DNA of 62,212 bases from Propionibacteriaceae bacterium (GTDB lineage: Bacteria; Actinomycetota; Actinomycetes; Propionibacteriales; Propionibacteriaceae), in NCBI GenBank assembly GCA_031285505.1, contig JAITVZ010000022.1:1-62212 (forward strand), given 5' to 3'. Numbering within the stretch: the stretch's first letter is position 1; each line of letters begins with the position of its first letter. Made by a program: the position numbers and the translations under genes. The notes under the pieces were generated by a model. It ran no database searches and was not told the DNA's origin. It worked only from the letters and a program-made list of their open reading frames with translations. Below, piece by piece: positions 26,550-34,245 of this stretch.

Positions 26550-26623
26550 ACCGCAAAGCGCTATCATTAATGCCTGTTGCTGAACTGACGCGCTGCCCCC
26601 GTTGGTTGCTTGTATTGCGGATT

Positions 26624-26761
26624 GGGATCGAGTGTGGTGGATCGCCTGGCAGATGAGGCGGCGATCGTGGACCTACTGCGATCCACCCGTCAACGCAAGT
26701 AGGCGCCGCCGCTGGCCCTACTTCAACAACGAACTGACGGCGGGCGCTGGACACTAGGAGG
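26624..26761 (+). repeat. Dispersed structured repeat, copy A
   Basis: Shares with copy B (34047-34176) the opening GGGATCG.GTGTGGTGGATC, the centre AACGCA..TAGGCGCCGC and the end GACACTAGGAG; copy C lies at 30479-30597 on the other strand. Within it CCTACTGCG and CGCAAGTAGG can form a hairpin at about 26682-26710. It ends at the ribosome-binding site of the VanZ gene. It may be a non-autonomous element or a conserved RNA. Confidence 0.6.
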
Positions 26762-26769
26762 CTGGTCTG

Positions 26770-27909
26770 ATGCTTTCTCAAGCCCTTGACGCCCTGCTTA
26801 TCGGCGTTGTCATCGGCGTCGTCGCCTTCGTGCCCTACGTCCTCTACCAATACCGCCGCTATGGCCGCTTCACCGGGGCGCGCTTGGCTTGGTCAGCCGC
26901 CTTGCTGGTCTATGGCGTCGCCTTGATCACCTACACCCTCTTTCCTTTGCCGAGCGCTGACCAGTGCCGACGATCGACTGGGGTGTTGGTCCTTGATCCG
27001 ACGATATATTGGCGTGACGTTTGGTCGATGCATCAAGCCGGTGCGTCCCTATGGAGCATCGCTAGTTCGTGGACGGTACTCCAGGTGGTGCTCAACATCG
27101 CCTTGTTTGTGCCCCTCGGCCTGATTATGCGTCACCTTTGGGAAGCTGGCATCGTCAAGGCCACTTTGACGGGTCTCTGCCTGTCGGTGTTGATCGAGGC
27201 GACCCAATTCACCGGTGATTGGTGGTTGGCGCCCTGCCCCTATCGGGTGGCCGATGTCAATGACCTGATCGCCAACACCGCGGGGGCAGTCTTCGGCTGG
27301 CTGTTGGCTGGTTTGATTCCTGATTTCACGCCGGATGTCGACGATCTGGTGGCCGATCGCCGCTTGCCCCGGCCGGTCCATCGCCGCCGCCACTGGTTGG
27401 CCATGGCTTTTGACGCCTTGGTCTTGGTTCTGATCGAGGGGGCTGGGTTGCTGGTCTTCTTCTTGGCGGTCCAATTGTTCACCACCGCCCTGCCCTGGTC
27501 GCAGCGGGTCGGCTCGACTGACTATCTCGGCGCAGTCGGCCTGGTCATTGGTGTGGTTGGCCTGCTGGTGGTGATTGTGCCGGCCTTGTTCGGCGATGGC
27601 GCCTCGATCGGCCAGCGGATCGTCTATCTGCGTCCACGCCCACGACGTCGACCGCCACGCCTCTGGCTGGTCTGGCGGGCGATGTCGGTCGAGGGGCTGG
27701 CGCTGATCAGCGTCATTTGGCTGCCCAATGGCTGGCTGTGGGCCGGGCTGTGGCTGTTGACGGCTTGCATCTGGGTGTTGGTCACGCCGCGGGGTCTGAG
27801 TTTCACCCTGGCTCAGTGCGATCTGGTCGATGCCAGGGGTGAGCAGCTTGAAGCGCCACCGCCCGCGGCAGAGGCTGTCGGGCAAGGACCCGCTTCGCTT
27901 AAAGAATAG
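26770..27909 (+). CDS. VanZ-like and RDD domain membrane protein
   Basis: 379 residues; AGGAGG eight bases before ATG. The first half has VanZ-like helices with the typical phrases TLFPLPS, NIALFVPLGLIMRHLW, LIEATQF and VADVNDLIANTAGAVFGW. The second half has RDD-family helices (MAFDALVLVLIEGAG, GQRIVYLRPR). VanZ/RDD fusions occur in many actinobacteria and Firmicutes; VanZ gives low-level teicoplanin resistance in enterococci but the general role is unknown. Probably six or more membrane segments overall. Confidence 0.88.
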   Translation: MLSQALDALLIGVVIGVVAFVPYVLYQYRRYGRFTGARLAWSAALLVYGVALITYTLFPLPSADQCRRSTGVLVLDPTIYWRDVWSMHQAGASLWSIASSWTVLQVVLNIALFVPLGLIMRHLWEAGIVKATLTGLCLSVLIEATQFTGDWWLAPCPYRVADVNDLIANTAGAVFGWLLAGLIPDFTPDVDDLVADRRLPRPVHRRRHWLAMAFDALVLVLIEGAGLLVFFLAVQLFTTALPWSQRVGSTDYLGAVGLVIGVVGLLVVIVPALFGDGASIGQRIVYLRPRPRRRPPRLWLVWRAMSVEGLALISVIWLPNGWLWAGLWLLTACIWVLVTPRGLSFTLAQCDLVDARGEQLEAPPPAAEAVGQGPASLKE

Positions 27910-27981
27910 CAAGAAGCTATACTCATTTGGCAATGGGCCGAACCCAATGTCAGTTTCGGCCTCGGCCGAGGAGGAAGCCCC

Positions 27982-29832
27982 GTGACCAAGCCAACCTGGC
28001 GTCAAAAGTTGGCCTACCATTTCGATCAGGTGATGAGCAAGGGCACCATCTCGATGGTGGCGCTGCTGGCGGTGGGCAGCCTGCTGGTGGCCCTGATGGT
28101 TGCGGCGGTGGCCCACTTCACCAGCAGTGGTCTGTCCTTCGGCCAGCAATTGTGGACCGCCATCCGCGGCGTGCTGTCACCGTCGATGCCCAGCGGCGAC
28201 GAGGGGTCGATCGGTTACGTGTTGGTGCTGGTCGGTCTGGCCTTGTGCGGCATCTTCATCACCTCAATGCTGATCTCGATCCTGTCCAGTGGCCTGCGCG
28301 AGCGGATGGACACCCTGCGTAAGGGGCATTCGATGGTCATCGCCAGCGACCACACGGTGGTCCTCGGTTTCAACGAGGCCACCTTCGCGGTGTTGACCGA
28401 GTTGATCGGCGCCGGCGCCAACCATGCCCATCAGACTGTTCTGGTGGTCGATGACCAGCCGAAGGACCGGATGGAGGATCAGATTCGGCGCCGTTTGCCC
28501 GACACCTCGACCACTCGCATCGTCTGCCGCACGGGGCGGATCGATGTGATCGACGATCTGGCGATTTGCGGTTTGGATCGAGCACGGTCGGTGATCATCA
28601 GCCCAAACGACGACTTTCAAGCGGTTCGATCGGTGATGGCCGTCAAGCGGCTGCTCGATGCCCATCCGGGCTCCGAGACATTCATGACGGTGGTGGCGCA
28701 GGAGTCGATCTGTGGGCGAGCCGCCGAGTTGGCTGGCGGTGATCGAGCGGAGGTGATCGACTTCCAAGCGGCGGCGGCCCAGATCATCGCCCATTGTTGC
28801 CGCGCCACCGGCCTGTCGACCGTTTTCACAGAGCTGTTCAACAATTGTGGCGACGAGTTTTACATCGAGCCAGCTGGCTTGGCCACAGGCGATCGCTTCG
28901 ACCAGGCGAATCTGCGCTTGTTGACCGCCACCCTGGTCGGCCTGGAGCGAGCCGGCCAGGTCAAACTCAATCCCGACCCGTCGACCATCATCGCCCCCGA
29001 TGATCGCCTGGTGGTGATCGCCGCCGATGATGGGGTGGCGGTGCCAACAGCGGCGGCCTTGCCAGCCGTGCCCTTGATCGGCCAAGCGCTCTCGCCTGCA
29101 GCCCAGCCCTTCCACTGGCTGGTCCTGGGCCACAATCCCTTGTTGCATCGGGTTCTCGCCGAGGAGGACCCCTACCTGCCGCCTGGCTCGACCGCCACAC
29201 TGGTGACCAACCAGCCGGTGACAGATCTGGATGGAACGACCATCGGCCTGGCCAATTTGACCATCCGTCAAGTGACCGGCGAGATGCTCGACGCCGCCAC
29301 TTTGCGCCCCTTGCTGGATGCGACCATCGATTCGGTGCTGATTCTGGCCGATGAGCAAGGCGACGACGATCAGGCCGATGCCGAGGTGATGATGCGGCTG
29401 TTGCTGGTGCGCTCCCTGGCCAAGAACTCGACCCATCACTTCTCAATCACCACCCAGATGCGCACGGTGCGTGACCAGGAGTTGGCGGCGAGCGATACCA
29501 TCTGTGACTTCGTCGTCAGCGCCCATTTGGCCTCATTGCTGGCGGTCCAAGTCTCGCAAACCCGTGAGTTGGCGGCCGTTTTCCGCGATCTGCTCGACGC
29601 CGACGGATCCGAGTTATATCTGCGTCCGGCCAGCCAATATCTGCCGATCGGCGCGCAAGTCGACTTCGCCAGTGTGGCTTTAGCCGTCGCCGGCCACGGG
29701 GAGGTGTTGGTCGGTTATCGCTCGACTGATCCAAAGCAGCCACAGCGGATGAAAGTGACGATCAACCCGCCTAAGTCCCAGCGCTTGACCTTCAGTGCTG
29801 ATGACATGCTGGTGGTGTTGGCGCAGCGTTGA
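27982..29832 (+). CDS. CASTOR/POLLUX-like ion channel with RCK domains
   Basis: 616 residues from GTG 27982, with GAGGAGG ahead. Two membrane helices (about residues 25-48 and 74-97) flank a pore-like stretch (FGQQLWTAIRGVLSPSMPSGDE), followed by two TrkA-N/RCK-type nucleotide-binding regions (HTVVLGFNEATFAVLTEL, and a second near HWLVLGHNPLLHRVL). This order and the RERMDTLRKGHS linker match bacterial relatives of the plant CASTOR/POLLUX/DMI1 channels. Presumed cation transport. It follows the VanZ gene by 72 bases and may be co-transcribed. Confidence 0.88.
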   Translation: MTKPTWRQKLAYHFDQVMSKGTISMVALLAVGSLLVALMVAAVAHFTSSGLSFGQQLWTAIRGVLSPSMPSGDEGSIGYVLVLVGLALCGIFITSMLISILSSGLRERMDTLRKGHSMVIASDHTVVLGFNEATFAVLTELIGAGANHAHQTVLVVDDQPKDRMEDQIRRRLPDTSTTRIVCRTGRIDVIDDLAICGLDRARSVIISPNDDFQAVRSVMAVKRLLDAHPGSETFMTVVAQESICGRAAELAGGDRAEVIDFQAAAAQIIAHCCRATGLSTVFTELFNNCGDEFYIEPAGLATGDRFDQANLRLLTATLVGLERAGQVKLNPDPSTIIAPDDRLVVIAADDGVAVPTAAALPAVPLIGQALSPAAQPFHWLVLGHNPLLHRVLAEEDPYLPPGSTATLVTNQPVTDLDGTTIGLANLTIRQVTGEMLDAATLRPLLDATIDSVLILADEQGDDDQADAEVMMRLLLVRSLAKNSTHHFSITTQMRTVRDQELAASDTICDFVVSAHLASLLAVQVSQTRELAAVFRDLLDADGSELYLRPASQYLPIGAQVDFASVALAVAGHGEVLVGYRSTDPKQPQRMKVTINPPKSQRLTFSADDMLVVLAQR

Positions 29833-30065
29833 AGGTGATCGGCGCTATCTCTGCGAACAGGTTCAGCCCAGGTGAACCGGTGACCGCGCCTGCTTGATCG
29901 GCTGGTGTCCGAGCTGGTCCTGAGCGCGTCAACTTGCAGGCCGCTAACATGGCACTCCTTAGATAGTTGCTGTCAGCCCACTGTTTGCCGCCACCAAGCT
30001 CATTGGTCAGGTGAGTTTGACGGCGCCAGACCGCGCTGCATCACACTGATTTCATGGAGGTTGAA

Positions 30066-30455
30066 TTGTCCGATCGTCAAGGCCTGATGTCTCGATGGCG
30101 CTGGCTGTGGCTGCTGCTGGCTGGCGTATTATTGCTGCCCATGACAGCATGCTCAACCCCCAGCTCCAATGCCGCGCTCGACCCGACCGGCGCCACCATC
30201 ATCGATGTCCGCACGCCCGCCGAGTTTGCCGATGGCCACCTCGAAGGCGCCGACAATATTGATTTCTACGCGGCCGATTTCGCCGACCAGGTCGGCCAAC
30301 TGGACCATGACGCCCGTTACATCGTCTACTGCAAGTCGGGGGTGCGCGCCGGCAAGGCCAAAGCCATCATGGATGGTTTGGGATTCAAGGATGTCACCAG
30401 TGCCGGTGGTTTTGAAGAGGCCAGTGCGGCGACTGGCATCCCGCTGGTCAAGTGA
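30066..30455 (+). CDS. Rhodanese-domain lipoprotein (PspE-like)
   Basis: Start TTG 30066 chosen because ATGGAGG places a ribosome-binding site five bases upstream; ATG 30054 (overlapping that site) and ATG 30087 are alternatives. A short signal peptide (WLWLLLAGVLLLPMTAC) ends in a lipobox Cys. Then a single rhodanese domain: IIDVRTPAEFADGHLEGADNID and the active loop CKSGVRAGKA, where Cys is the sulfur-carrying residue. About 125 residues, normal for extracytoplasmic single-domain rhodaneses. The 230 bases upstream (29833-30065) hold only a small GGTTCA/TGAACC stem at 29860-29878. Confidence 0.9.
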   Translation: MSDRQGLMSRWRWLWLLLAGVLLLPMTACSTPSSNAALDPTGATIIDVRTPAEFADGHLEGADNIDFYAADFADQVGQLDHDARYIVYCKSGVRAGKAKAIMDGLGFKDVTSAGGFEEASAATGIPLVK

Positions 30456-30478
30456 GGTCGAGCGGCGCAGCCCGTGTC

Positions 30479-30597
30479 CTGGCGTCTCGCATCGCAGATG
30501 TGTTGCTGGGCAGGGTTGGGCGCGGCGTCTGCCAGCGTTGTCGTTGGTCGACGGGCGTCCAGTCCGCCTGACGCCTCTCATCGCGCCACTGGGCTGC
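30479..30597 (-). repeat. Dispersed structured repeat, copy C (reverse orientation)
   Basis: Read on the minus strand, it follows copy B (34047-34176) closely: GACGCCCGTCGACCAACGAC against GACGTTCGTCGCCCAACGAC, then GACAACG, GGCAG.CGCCGC and GCCCAGCAAC, ending CCAGG. GTCG-ACCAA-CGAC forms a short hairpin at the same place as in copy B. It lies between the convergent rhodanese and methyltransferase genes. Confidence 0.55.
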
Positions 30598-30666
30598 CCC
30601 TGTGGCGGTTTGGTGCAGATTTGAACAACCAATGCGTTCCTTCGGCGCTTCGCCGCGTCGATTCGC

Positions 30667-31836
30667 TCAGGCCACCTCGAATAAGAGGTAGGTGTTCATT
30701 TGGCCGGATTTGCCGTCGGCTCGAAAACGCTCGATCAGGCGGGCGCGCTCACCGGCACTGGCGATCAATTGATCGATTTCGGCGTCGCTGAACGAATGGC
30801 AGTAGCGCCAGCTCGTTTCATCACCGTGCCAGCCGAGCAGGTAATCACCAGTTTTCAGACCGCCAAACCCCAATCGGGCCAGTGCCCGGTCGGTGGATTG
30901 CTGGGCTTTGTGGCGCTTGATTGGATCATCGGCGAATTGCCAGGCGGTCAGGATGATCAAACCACCAGCGGCGGTCTGATCGATCAAGGCATTGAGCAGA
31001 GCTGAGCGGCTGGCGGACCAGGCCAGGTGGTGGAGAAAGCCGAAGGAGACACTCAGCCGGGCCGGTCGACAGGCCAATTGCTCGGCCAGATCGCCAGTCA
31101 TCAGGGCGCCAACGATGTCCAACAGTTGGGTCGAACGCCGCGAGCTGGAGCCAGTGTCGGGATGGAGCGAACTTAGCGCGGACGGCGCGAGCTGCGAAGC
31201 AGCAGGGTTGCCCAGGTTGGTCGGGTCGACCCAGGCAGCAGGGAGAGGCCTGACAGTCGAACCAGTCTGGTGTGTCGGGATGCCCCTATCAGTCGGGTTG
31301 GTCGGGTCGACCCAGGCAGCCGACTGGCGATCAGTGTGCTGCACACCGACTGGCGCCTGGTCGTCGGTGGCGACTGCGACGCTGGTCGGCGCCGCCATGA
31401 GCAGCTCAGCGGTCAGATCGACCCCTTGGTAATCCCAGGGGGTCGCCGGCCACTGGGCCTCCAGGAAATCGGCGAAGCGTTGGTTGCCACAAGCCAGGTC
31501 GAGCACAGTCGGGCCGGATTTGAAGGTCAGATCAGCCTCCTGGCTCATCATGGAGTGAGCCGGCAAGTTGCCCGCCTTGCTAGCCACTGTTGGCGAGAGT
31601 GACGCAGCCTCGAAGTTGGCTGCGGTGCTGGGGCAGGAGGTGCTTGAATCCCTCGTGGCGGCGGTGAAGTCCCGGCTGGGCCGCATGATCGGCGGATTGA
31701 TATGAGCATCGATGGCCGCCCGGCAGCGCTGCCAGCCTGGCCAGGGGTGATCACGCGACGCCGAGAATGAGGCGGCGTGGCGACGGTAGAACGCGCTGGT
31801 CAGCTGGGTCAGGCGCAGGGCGGTGTCGCGGTCCAC
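30667..31836 (-). CDS. Trm9-like SAM-dependent methyltransferase
   Basis: 389 residues from GTG 31836, which has TAAACT exactly six bases upstream. The N-terminal phrase FYRRHAASFSASRDHPWPGW resembles the Trm9/ALKBH8 start (ASHFSxTRYKPWP). Motif I is VLDLACGNQRF (111-121), followed by DYQGVDLT and the post-motif FGFLHHLAWSASR (compare VVHHFSTRERR in Trm9). Trm9 methylates cm5U34 of tRNA to mcm5U, and cm5U is made by Elp3, whose homologue is divergent from this gene. Two low-complexity stretches (about 50-105 and 155-225) interrupt the fold. The second carries a 27-residue duplication (AAWVDPTN at 173 and 200). Substrate assignment is inference; a generic class I methyltransferase is the fallback. 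Confidence 0.75.
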   Translation of the reverse strand: MDRDTALRLTQLTSAFYRRHAASFSASRDHPWPGWQRCRAAIDAHINPPIMRPSRDFTAATRDSSTSCPSTAANFEAASLSPTVASKAGNLPAHSMMSQEADLTFKSGPTVLDLACGNQRFADFLEAQWPATPWDYQGVDLTAELLMAAPTSVAVATDDQAPVGVQHTDRQSAAWVDPTNPTDRGIPTHQTGSTVRPLPAAWVDPTNLGNPAASQLAPSALSSLHPDTGSSSRRSTQLLDIVGALMTGDLAEQLACRPARLSVSFGFLHHLAWSASRSALLNALIDQTAAGGLIILTAWQFADDPIKRHKAQQSTDRALARLGFGGLKTGDYLLGWHGDETSWRYCHSFSDAEIDQLIASAGERARLIERFRADGKSGQMNTYLLFEVA

Positions 31837-31875
31837 CCGCCCAGTTTATGGGTTGCCCCGTATACTTCGACCATT
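31837..31875. promoter_or_regulatory. Compact divergent promoter pair for the Trm9-like and Elp3-like genes
   Basis: On the minus strand TAAACT (31848-31843) lies six bases before GTG 31836. On the plus strand TATACT (31861-31866) lies nine bases before GTG 31876. Only 39 bases separate the two start codons, so both transcripts have no or almost no leader and the promoters must overlap. Confidence 0.65.
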
Positions 31876-33951
31876 GTGGAAGCCTTGTTGATCGACATCT
31901 TGACCGCCTTGCGGAATCTGCCCGATGGGCGTGCGTTGGATGGCCGTGAGTTGACCTCGATCATCCGCCGCCACAACAAGACTCAATCATCGGCGCAGCG
32001 CCCTTTCGCCAAGAAGTGGCTGTTGCCCTTCTATCGCCAGGTGGAGCGCGACGATCCGGCTCGCTGGCGCTCGTGGTCGGTCGATCAGGCATTGGAGCGT
32101 CGCCTGATCCAAACCCTGCAGATGAAGCCGCGCCGCAACGCTTCCGGAGTGACCACCATCACGGTGGTGACCAAGCCCTGGATCTGCTCGAACAACTGTC
32201 TCTATTGCCCCAGCGACGTCACCATGCCCCGTTCCTACCTGCGCGATGAGCCGGCTTGTCAACGGGCGGAGCAGAACTACTTCGACCCCTATCTCCAGGT
32301 CTGCTCACGCCTGGCGACCGTCACTGCCATGGGTCACACCATCGACAAGATCGAGTTGATCATCCTGGGTGGCACCTGGAGCGATTATCCAAAGCCCTAT
32401 CAGGCTTGGTTCGTCGCTGAGCTGTTTCGAGCCTTGAATGACGCCGACCGCGATGAGCAAGCCACCTCGCGGCGGGCCGTCTATGCGGCGCTGGGTTTGT
32501 CGCGTGACAAAGCCGTCATCGATCAAGCGACTGCGCCGATCCAAGCGCAGCTGGACCAGGGGCGATGCAATTACAACCAGGCGGTGCGCCAGCTTTACCA
32601 ACAGGCGCCGCTCTGGTCGGAATTGGCCAGATGGCAGCGGTCCAGCGCTTCTGAGGTCAAAGACGAGCACGACCGCAATCAGGAAGCCCGCTGCAAGGTG
32701 GTCGGTTTGAGCGTCGAGACCCGCCCAGACAAGATTGTGGCGCCCGATTTGGTCTGGTTGCGCTCACTCGGGGTCACCAAGGTCCAGATCGGCATCCAGA
32801 CTCTTGATCCGCTGGTGCTGGCTCGCAACAACCGTGCCACCACTATCGAGTCGGTGGCCCAGGCCTTCGCTTTGCTGCGGCTGTTCGGTTTCAAGGTTCA
32901 AGCCCATGCCATGCTCAACTTGCTGGGGGCCGATCCGGATGGCGACCTCAAGGCTTATCGTCAGTTGTTCAGTGATCAGCGTTTCCGCCCCGACGAGATC
33001 AAGCTTTATCCCTGTTCCTTGGTGCAAGGCACCGGCTTGGTCAAGCAGTGGCAGGCTGGCGCCTGGCAGCCCTACAACGATCAGCAGTTGTTGGACCTGC
33101 TGGTCGCTTGTGTTCGCGTCACCCCGGGCTTCACCCGGATATCGCGCATGGTCCGGGACATTTCCGCCGCTGATATCGTCGTCGGCAACACCAAATCAAA
33201 CTTTCGTGAGGCGGTCGAGGCGGAGTTGCGCCGTGGGGAGCCAGGTGAACCCAGCAGCCAAGCGCTGAGCGCGGAAACTTTGGCTTGCAGTGAGTCGTGT
33301 GAGCTCAACAGTCAAGCATCGGGCGATGAGACCCACACGCCCGATCAGTCAGCTCAATCTGATCTAGCGGTTCAAGCGGATCAACCGGTGGCCGAGATGC
33401 GCTTCCGGGAGATCCGCACCGAAGCGCCGAGCCTGGGCGACCTGCGACTCGATGTCCTGGCCTACGACGCCAGCGTCACCCAGGAGCGTTTCCTGCAGTG
33501 GGTCACCCCGGATCAGCGCCTGGTCGGTTTCCTGCGTTTGTCCTGGCCGCAGCCTGGGGCTTGGCAAAGCGGTGATGAAGCCGGAGCCGTCACCGGCGTG
33601 CGGGCGACCACTGCCGCAAGGCCGACCGCGACTGAGGCTGGGGCCGATTGTCCCTCAACGGCGATTGATCAAGGGTTGATCGGCCCGACGTGGCCACTCG
33701 GACCCGAGGCGGCGATGATCCGCGAGGTCCATGTCTATGGCCGGGCCATCGCCTTGCATCAGACTGGGGCGGGGGCTCAACATCTCGGGCTGGGCCGCCA
33801 GCTAGTCGAGGCTGCCTGCCAGCTGGCGACCGATGCCGGTTTCGCTCGGATCAACGTCATCAGCGCTGTCGGCACTAGGGGCTATTACCGCCGCCTCGGC
33901 TTCGTCGATGCCGGGCTCTACCAATCGCGGTCACTCACCAAAGGGTCGTGA
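31876..33951 (+). CDS. elp3: Elp3-like radical SAM / GNAT tRNA-modifying protein
   Basis: About 691 residues from GTG 31876; a longer start at 31777 would overlap the divergent gene. The radical SAM cluster is C104-SNN-C108-LY-C111, followed by the Elp3 phrases SYLRDEPACQRA, FDPYLQVCSRL, GHTIDKIELIILGGTW and LSVETRPDKI. The C-terminal GNAT domain has REVHVYG, GLGRQLVEAA and GTRGYYRRLGF, as in Elp3. Elp3 uses a SAM radical and acetyl-CoA to add a carboxymethyl-type group at C5 of tRNA wobble uridine. A low-complexity insert of about 60 residues (around 440-500) splits the middle. Bacterial Elp3 is known but patchy; a linked Trm9-like methyltransferase is notable. Confidence 0.92.
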   Translation: MEALLIDILTALRNLPDGRALDGRELTSIIRRHNKTQSSAQRPFAKKWLLPFYRQVERDDPARWRSWSVDQALERRLIQTLQMKPRRNASGVTTITVVTKPWICSNNCLYCPSDVTMPRSYLRDEPACQRAEQNYFDPYLQVCSRLATVTAMGHTIDKIELIILGGTWSDYPKPYQAWFVAELFRALNDADRDEQATSRRAVYAALGLSRDKAVIDQATAPIQAQLDQGRCNYNQAVRQLYQQAPLWSELARWQRSSASEVKDEHDRNQEARCKVVGLSVETRPDKIVAPDLVWLRSLGVTKVQIGIQTLDPLVLARNNRATTIESVAQAFALLRLFGFKVQAHAMLNLLGADPDGDLKAYRQLFSDQRFRPDEIKLYPCSLVQGTGLVKQWQAGAWQPYNDQQLLDLLVACVRVTPGFTRISRMVRDISAADIVVGNTKSNFREAVEAELRRGEPGEPSSQALSAETLACSESCELNSQASGDETHTPDQSAQSDLAVQADQPVAEMRFREIRTEAPSLGDLRLDVLAYDASVTQERFLQWVTPDQRLVGFLRLSWPQPGAWQSGDEAGAVTGVRATTAARPTATEAGADCPSTAIDQGLIGPTWPLGPEAAMIREVHVYGRAIALHQTGAGAQHLGLGRQLVEAACQLATDAGFARINVISAVGTRGYYRRLGFVDAGLYQSRSLTKGS

Positions 33952-34046
33952 GCCTTGCGGTCTCGGTCAGATGATACCGCTGGCCTAGGCGCAGTTGAAA
34001 GCTGCTTTCTGTTGTCCCACACCGGGAATAGCTTGCGTCTAGGGGT

Positions 34047-34176
34047 GGGATCGGGTGTGGTGGATCGCAAGGCGGAGGAAGCGGCAGGGCTGGACGTTCG
34101 TCGCCCAACGACAACGCAGGCAGGCGCCGCATCCAGCCTCAGCCCAGCAACGGATTGATGTGCGGGACACTAGGAG
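34047..34176 (+). repeat. Dispersed structured repeat, copy B
   Basis: Direct copy of 26624-26761 and reverse copy of 30479-30597. Internal pairing is convincing: CGTTCGTCG-CCCAA-CGACAACG inside an outer GGCTGGA/TCCAGCC stem. It ends GACACTAGGAG like copy A. AGGAGA at 34172-34177 then precedes a 13-codon reading frame (34182-34223, MANPVQSVGSWTR), which may be chance. Confidence 0.6.
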
Positions 34177-34245
34177 AACCGATGGCTAATCCTGTGCAGT
34201 CAGTCGGTAGCTGGACTCGGTGAGGTCGGCGGTCCCGTGCTTGGG

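Noticed and set aside
28264..29439. 391-codon open frame on the minus strand
   Set aside because: Shadow of the CASTOR/POLLUX-like channel gene.
31777..33951. Longer Elp3-like start at 31777
   Set aside because: It would overlap the divergent methyltransferase start and its promoter; GTG 31876 fits the family N-terminus.
34182..34223. 13-codon frame after repeat copy B with AGGAGA upstream
   Set aside because: Too short, no conservation visible; may simply reflect the repeat's end sequence, which supplies the ribosome-binding site of the VanZ gene in copy A.
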